Assembly (NCBI GenBank): GCA_964615095.1
Contig: CAZTPX010000001.1
Coordinates: 270,663 to 334,662, forward strand
Direction of reading: 5' to 3'
From: JANXQG01 sp964615095
Lineage (GTDB): Bacteria > Planctomycetota > Planctomycetia > Pirellulales > Thermoguttaceae
DNA: 64,000 nt
Shown: positions 60,344-64,000 of the stretch, one piece after another
Numbering within the stretch: position 1 is the first letter of the stretch
How the letters are laid out: the number at the start of each line of letters is the position of its first letter
Made by a program: the position numbers and the translations under genes
The notes under the pieces: model-generated
Told to the model about the DNA's origin: nothing
Database searches by the model: none
The model's input: the letters and a program-made list of their open reading frames with translations, nothing else

Positions 60344-61552
60344 ATGCGACCTATCAAACCCAACGCGCGTCGGCGGTCCTTATGGCGCAGCGTGCTGCTG
60401 GCAATCGCGGCGATTGTCATTGGCGGCGCGGGGACTGTAGGCGCCCTGGCGGCCTTTAAGGTGATCGACTTGTCTCGGCTCTGGGGAACCAAGTTGGATC
60501 ACCCGGCGGGCTACGTTGGCATTCCCCTGAGCGCGCGATCGATCCCCGCGTACACAGAGGTCACCCGCGACTACTTGTTGAACCCGAAGACCGGCGAGTT
60601 GGTAGTGAAATGGGTAGCGCCGAACGACGTTCCGAAGGGGATCATTACCGATTTGTCGAAGATTCTCAAGCGGGTGACGGCACGCGACAAGCCGGCTGTT
60701 TATTATTTCCTCGAAAGCGACTTTCTGCCCGAGGGCACTCGCCCCGGGCCGGCGGGCGGCACGCCTCTGGGCAAGCGGGCGATTACCTTGGACGCGACCA
60801 AACTCAAGGGTGTGCATGAGCTGAAAGAAGGCGACATCGTGGACTTGCTGGCTAGCGTTGCCGTCGATATGCCGGGCGCGGGCCACTCCAATTCCGGGCG
60901 GATGGGGACCAACCTCGTGGCGTCGCCGGATGCCTTACTACTGCCCAAACGCGGTTTCGTCAATGTCTTGGTTCACGACGGAGTCGTGGTCTCGCCCGTG
61001 AAGATCCGGAACATGCCGACGACAGTTTCTTCGCTCACCCAGGGCGCGACCACGCGCACCGTGCCGGTGCAGGAGATCGTACTTGCCGTGGCGCCCGAAG
61101 AAGTGCGGTTGGTGGCCGAGGCAATCGATTTGAAGTACGAGATCATCTGCGCGGTGCATTCGGGCCGTCCGACGTCCGGTCCGTCGTCGGAAGTGGGCCC
61201 ATCGGCTGGTCGGACTTCGCAGGGTGTAATGTCTCAAGTGTCAGGCAAGGCGATTCCGGGCCGACCGAGCGCGACCGCGGACAAGGCCCCGCCAACGTCT
61301 GAAAGGGCGAAAACCGTCGACGGCGCTAATCGCGAATCACTCGCCAAGAACCAGGCGGCGATGGACGTCACGCCCGGACTGGACCCCATGGCCGGGACTC
61401 GTTGCCTGGAGGTCATGATCGGAAACCAACGGCAATTCATGCTTTTCAGCGGGCCGGGGAACAGCCCCGTGGTGGCGGCGCAGAGCGATACCTCGACGAA
61501 GGCGGCCGACGCGGCCGCCCCGGCGGGGGCAGTGGAAGAGAAGAAGGAATAG
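60344..61552 (+). CDS. cpaB: CpaB-like Flp pilus assembly protein
   Basis: 402 residues from ATG 60344 (AGAGGTAA site). An N-terminal membrane helix (SVLLAIAAIVIGGAGTVGAL), then a SAF-like beta-clip domain (GYVGIPLSARSIPAYTEVTR) and a second SAF-like half (ELKEGDIVDLLASVAVDM, VPVQEIVLAVAPEEVRLVAE). The C-terminal Ala/Pro/Thr-rich tail ends in a short MIGNQRQFMLF segment. Periplasmic partner of the Tad secretin. Confidence 0.85.
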   Translation: MRPIKPNARRRSLWRSVLLAIAAIVIGGAGTVGALAAFKVIDLSRLWGTKLDHPAGYVGIPLSARSIPAYTEVTRDYLLNPKTGELVVKWVAPNDVPKGIITDLSKILKRVTARDKPAVYYFLESDFLPEGTRPGPAGGTPLGKRAITLDATKLKGVHELKEGDIVDLLASVAVDMPGAGHSNSGRMGTNLVASPDALLLPKRGFVNVLVHDGVVVSPVKIRNMPTTVSSLTQGATTRTVPVQEIVLAVAPEEVRLVAEAIDLKYEIICAVHSGRPTSGPSSEVGPSAGRTSQGVMSQVSGKAIPGRPSATADKAPPTSERAKTVDGANRESLAKNQAAMDVTPGLDPMAGTRCLEVMIGNQRQFMLFSGPGNSPVVAAQSDTSTKAADAAAPAGAVEEKKE

Positions 61553-61562
61553 CGGCGGCGAG

Positions 61563-63194
61563 ATGAAACGACTGTTGCGGAGAATAAGACAGAGGGGATA
61601 TGTCACGCACGACCCCACCCGGCTTGTCCGGGTTGTGAAGCAGGTTGGCCAGCTAAGACGTCGCGCGACGGGCCTAGCCGTTCAACCTCATTCACGACCT
61701 CGGCAAGCGAGGTGGGGTCTGGCCCGGAAGCATGTCGTTGCGTTAGCTTTCCAACCTGGTTCACCATCCGGACGAGCCGGGTGGGGTCCGGGCAGACGGC
61801 GGCAACGGGCCGGCTATGTGCTCGTGCTATTCGTGACGCTGTTCCTCGCCCTGCTGGGGCTGGCCGCGCTGGTGATCGACATGGGTTTTGCGCGGTTGGC
61901 CCAAGGCCAGATGCAATCTGCCGCGGATTCCGCCGCCCTGGAAGGATTGCGATGGCAAGGCGTACAGCAATGGGCGGACCTGCCGCCGGCCTGGCTTGCA
62001 GATCCGAACTTCCAGGCCGAAGTGGGCCCGCCGAGCACGGGTCCGCTCACCCCGCAACAAGTTGACCAAGTCCGCCGTTGGGCGGCCAGCCAGGTGGTTG
62101 CCGACGGGCCTGTCGGCAATGGGTCTGCGGCGCAGGCGAGCATGTTCGCCGACTACTACGAGGGCAGTGGGGGAACGGTGCATTACGGCGCGGGGCCAGT
62201 CGTGAATTTCAGCGGCGGTATCGGCCCCACCGAGCTTGCCGCGGCGCAAACCATCACTATCCCCAATCCGCCCGTTTACCAACCCGTGCGGGCCGACGGC
62301 ACTCCGGGGCTGGAACTGAACGTCTCCAATGCAAGCGAAGGCGACATGGTGGCGGGGACGTACAACTCCGACCAGCCGAGCGCCGAGGGCGACAATTATA
62401 CGCGGGCCGATTTCACGCCCGCAGCGCTGTCGGGCTCCTCCACGGCCAGCGCGTTTCTGGTCCGCATGCGGCGGACCAATAATATCAACGGGCTGGACGC
62501 CGAGCCGGGTGTCAGTTCCGGCGGTCCGACCCTGCCGGTGCTGTTCGGCCGCGGCACCTCGATGGCCCGCAGTGGCGCTCCCGGCCAGTTGAGCGTTGCC
62601 TCCGGGGTCACGGTCCGGGCTACGGCCATCGCCGGCCCTCAGCCCGCCAAGACCGTAGGCCCGCTTTACACCAATAGCAACGGCGCGCTGACGGCGGTCG
62701 CTCAGCTTGCTCCCTTCGCGATTCGGAACGACCTGTGGACACAGGTCTCCGGCGGCACAGGTGTGACCGTCAATCCCCTGGTGGCAGGCTCGGGCGCAGT
62801 GATTCTCAACGGCCAGTTCCAGGCGGCGTTGACGGCGATCGGGCAACCGCTGGTTGCTGCGACCAGCGACAGTAGCCTGTTGACAGGTCCGCAGAGTGCC
62901 GCCGCCTATGTGCCGATCTATGCCGATTTCGCCAGCCAGCCCGGGACGATCATTGGATTCGTTTACTACACCAACTGGACTTATACCAGCGGCAGTCTGA
63001 CGCTCGGCCCGGCCGCCGGGACCGTGCAAATCGGCGGACAAAACGTGTCGCCGACGATGGCCTTGCCCCTGCCGGCGGCGCTCGCTCCGGCGGATGCCGC
63101 GGCGATGTTTCAGGACCATGCCGTCTTGTTCAACCAATATCCGCTCTACGCTCCAGCCCTAGTCAATCGTTACATCGGACCGAATACGCCATGA
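61563..63194 (+). CDS. TadG-like protein with a repeat insertion in its N-terminus
   Basis: The Tad domain (QRAGYVLVLFVTLFLALLGL, VIDMGFARLAQGQMQSAADS, AALEGLRW) and a long beta-rich exported region. The expected N-terminus MKRLLRRIRQRGYV (61563 onward) is present, but ~68 codons of repeat DNA (61609-61790) separate it from the hydrophobic helix, after which a similar RRRQRAGYV reappears. The 543-residue frame remains open through the insertion. Last recognisable Tad gene in the window. Confidence 0.85.
   Translation: MKRLLRRIRQRGYVTHDPTRLVRVVKQVGQLRRRATGLAVQPHSRPRQARWGLARKHVVALAFQPGSPSGRAGWGPGRRRQRAGYVLVLFVTLFLALLGLAALVIDMGFARLAQGQMQSAADSAALEGLRWQGVQQWADLPPAWLADPNFQAEVGPPSTGPLTPQQVDQVRRWAASQVVADGPVGNGSAAQASMFADYYEGSGGTVHYGAGPVVNFSGGIGPTELAAAQTITIPNPPVYQPVRADGTPGLELNVSNASEGDMVAGTYNSDQPSAEGDNYTRADFTPAALSGSSTASAFLVRMRRTNNINGLDAEPGVSSGGPTLPVLFGRGTSMARSGAPGQLSVASGVTVRATAIAGPQPAKTVGPLYTNSNGALTAVAQLAPFAIRNDLWTQVSGGTGVTVNPLVAGSGAVILNGQFQAALTAIGQPLVAATSDSSLLTGPQSAAAYVPIYADFASQPGTIIGFVYYTNWTYTSGSLTLGPAAGTVQIGGQNVSPTMALPLPAALAPADAAAMFQDHAVLFNQYPLYAPALVNRYIGPNTP
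61609..61790. mobile_element. Composite palindromic insertion in the TadG-like gene
   Basis: Three copies of a GACCCCACC...GTGAA palindrome: one forward (61611-61639), two inverted (61691-61719 and 61760-61788). A further inverted pair AGGTTGGCCAGCTAA / TTAGCTTTCCAACCT lies between them. About 182 nt without a stop in the host frame. Confidence 0.85.
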
Positions 63195-63215
63195 TCCGGT
63201 TGCGTGCAAAGGGCC

Positions 63216-63334
63216 AAGTACTCAGTACTCAGTACCCAGTAGCCAGTACCCAATAGCCAACATCCCACAGCCAGTACCCAGCAGCCAGTACCCAACAGCT
63301 AGTACCCAATCGCCAGTACCCAGCGCTCAGTGTT
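63216..63334. repeat. Degenerate heptamer array (AGTACCC/AGTACTC), 17 units
   Basis: An unbroken 7-nt register from AGTACTC AGTACTC AGTACCC AGTAGCC through to AGTGTTT. AGTACCC recurs at alternate positions in the second half. Directly upstream of the four-helix-bundle gene. Confidence 0.95.
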
Positions 63335-63396
63335 TTCAGTATACTTCATGCGGCACCCAACCCCACCTCAATCCTCTTTCCTCGGAGACCCTTTCC

Positions 63397-63933
63397 ATGG
63401 CCGGCGCTCAGAATTTCACCGACTTGTTGTTCTGGCAGCGGGCACGACAATGGTCCAAGGCCGTCTTCCAGATGACGAAACGGGCGGCATTCCGTGAAGA
63501 CCGCCGGCTCGTCGAGCAAATCAACGATTCCTCGGAATCGGTTGGCGCCAACATTGCCGAGGGCTTTGGACGCGGGACGCAAGCGGAGTTCGTCCAATTC
63601 CTGGGATATGCCAACGGCAGCCTCAACGAGACCCAATCCCAACTGTGCGCCGCCTACGACCGGGAATATATCACCAAGGACGAGTTCGCCCGATTGTTCG
63701 AGGAAGGAACGGAGATCCGCAAGATGATGGTCGGCTTCATCACGTCGATGGTCCGGTCCGGTTCTGGCGTCAAGCATATGCAGAAGACGATGAGTTGGTC
63801 GGAGGAGGTCTGGCAGCGCTATGAGCGCATAACCGGCCGGCAGCGCCCCGAGATGTTCCGGCCGAAGCCTGACGATGAGGACGGCCCGAAACGCATGTTA
63901 CGGCCTCCGCGTGACGACCGCGCTCCGTTCTGA
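63397..63933 (+). CDS. Four-helix-bundle protein (23S rRNA intervening-sequence protein family)
   Basis: 178 residues from ATG 63397. The family pattern is FTDLLFWQRARQWSKAVFQM, EQINDSSESVGANIAEGFGR, GTQAEFVQFLGYANGSLNET and DEFARLFEEGTEIRKMMVGF. This family (S23/IVP-like, related to Avd of diversity-generating retroelements) binds nucleic acid, but no rRNA or reverse transcriptase is visible here. A basic C-terminal extension (RPKPDDEDGPKRMLRPPRDD) is added. Heptamer arrays of one family lie on both sides; the stop codon overlaps the downstream array. Confidence 0.9.
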   Translation: MAGAQNFTDLLFWQRARQWSKAVFQMTKRAAFREDRRLVEQINDSSESVGANIAEGFGRGTQAEFVQFLGYANGSLNETQSQLCAAYDREYITKDEFARLFEEGTEIRKMMVGFITSMVRSGSGVKHMQKTMSWSEEVWQRYERITGRQRPEMFRPKPDDEDGPKRMLRPPRDDRAPF

Positions 63934-64000
63934 GTACTCAGTACCCAGTACTCAGTACTCAGTACTCAGTACTCAGTACTCAGTACTCAGTACTCAGTAC
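63933..64000. repeat. Heptamer array (AGTACTC)n running off the window edge
   Basis: AGTACTC, AGTACCC, then at least seven perfect AGTACTC units; truncated by the end of the window. Confidence 0.95.

Noticed and set aside
63216..63334. CRISPR array near the end of the window
   Set aside because: Unit length is 7 nt with no 25-40-nt repeats or unique spacers, and no cas genes are present.
63397..63933. Diversity-generating retroelement accessory gene (Avd)
   Set aside because: The protein has the related four-helix fold, but no reverse transcriptase, template repeat or variable repeat is visible in the window.

Overview
The window is a high-GC bacterial chromosome segment that looks like Planctomycetota, probably a Pirellulales-type relative. 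Supporting families are the DUF2617 and DUF1573 proteins, a giant thioester alpha-2-macroglobulin, a MoxR/DUF58/VWA membrane cluster, a lipoprotein fusing a phosphatase-like domain to a c-type cytochrome, several PQQ/NHL propeller lipoproteins, a Tad pilus cluster and a flagellar export block. No rRNA, tRNA or CRISPR array was seen. The taxonomic call is inference from gene content.

Layout: 1-9.9 kb holds the end of a spermidine-synthase-like/TPR membrane protein, a 2151-residue alpha-2-macroglobulin and a convergent PAP2 phosphatase. 10.0-12.5 kb holds a strong promoter driving a 54-residue unknown protein and csrA, an NHL lipoprotein and an ORF6N-domain gene with unusual palindromes. 12.5-19.6 kb has a VWA membrane protein, PPK2, a PQQ lipoprotein, a small winged-helix protein and an exported protein with 8-residue LSGN repeats. 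19.6-26.3 kb has rarA, an endonuclease-III-like glycosylase, a CPBP protease, a DUF2617 gene, a prepilin peptidase/aroK pair and phoU. 26.4-32.2 kb is a minus-strand flagellar block flhA-flhF-flhG-(84 aa)-fliA. 32.5-37.9 kb has DUF1573, the cytochrome lipoprotein and two planctomycete-type unknowns. 38.6-44.1 kb has a primary-type sigma factor with a clean terminator, then folC, a CcsA/HemX-like gene and hemA. 44.1-46.0 kb has scpB with an extreme acidic tail and an exported unknown. 46.4-56.7 kb is the moxR-DUF58-VWA-VWA-DUF4175-like operon, interrupted by a truncated IS200/REP-type transposase. 56.9-63.2 kb has a DUF192 gene, a small CxxC exported protein and a Tad pilus operon (pilin, prepilin peptidase, TadE, CpaB, TadG). 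The window closes with a four-helix-bundle protein gene enclosed by heptamer arrays.

The most striking feature is repeat ecology. (i) At least ten loci carry arrays with an exact 7-nt period but different unit sequences; they sit between genes and also run into gene starts and stops. (ii) Several families of paired palindromes (REP/MITE-like) occur between genes and, unusually, inside open reading frames without breaking them (positions 383, 5757, 6228, 54136, 61609). (iii) The ORF6N gene carries matching palindromes in its leader and in the codons of its conserved motif. These are offered as the candidates for undescribed biology; all similarity statements come from reading the sequence, with no database search.
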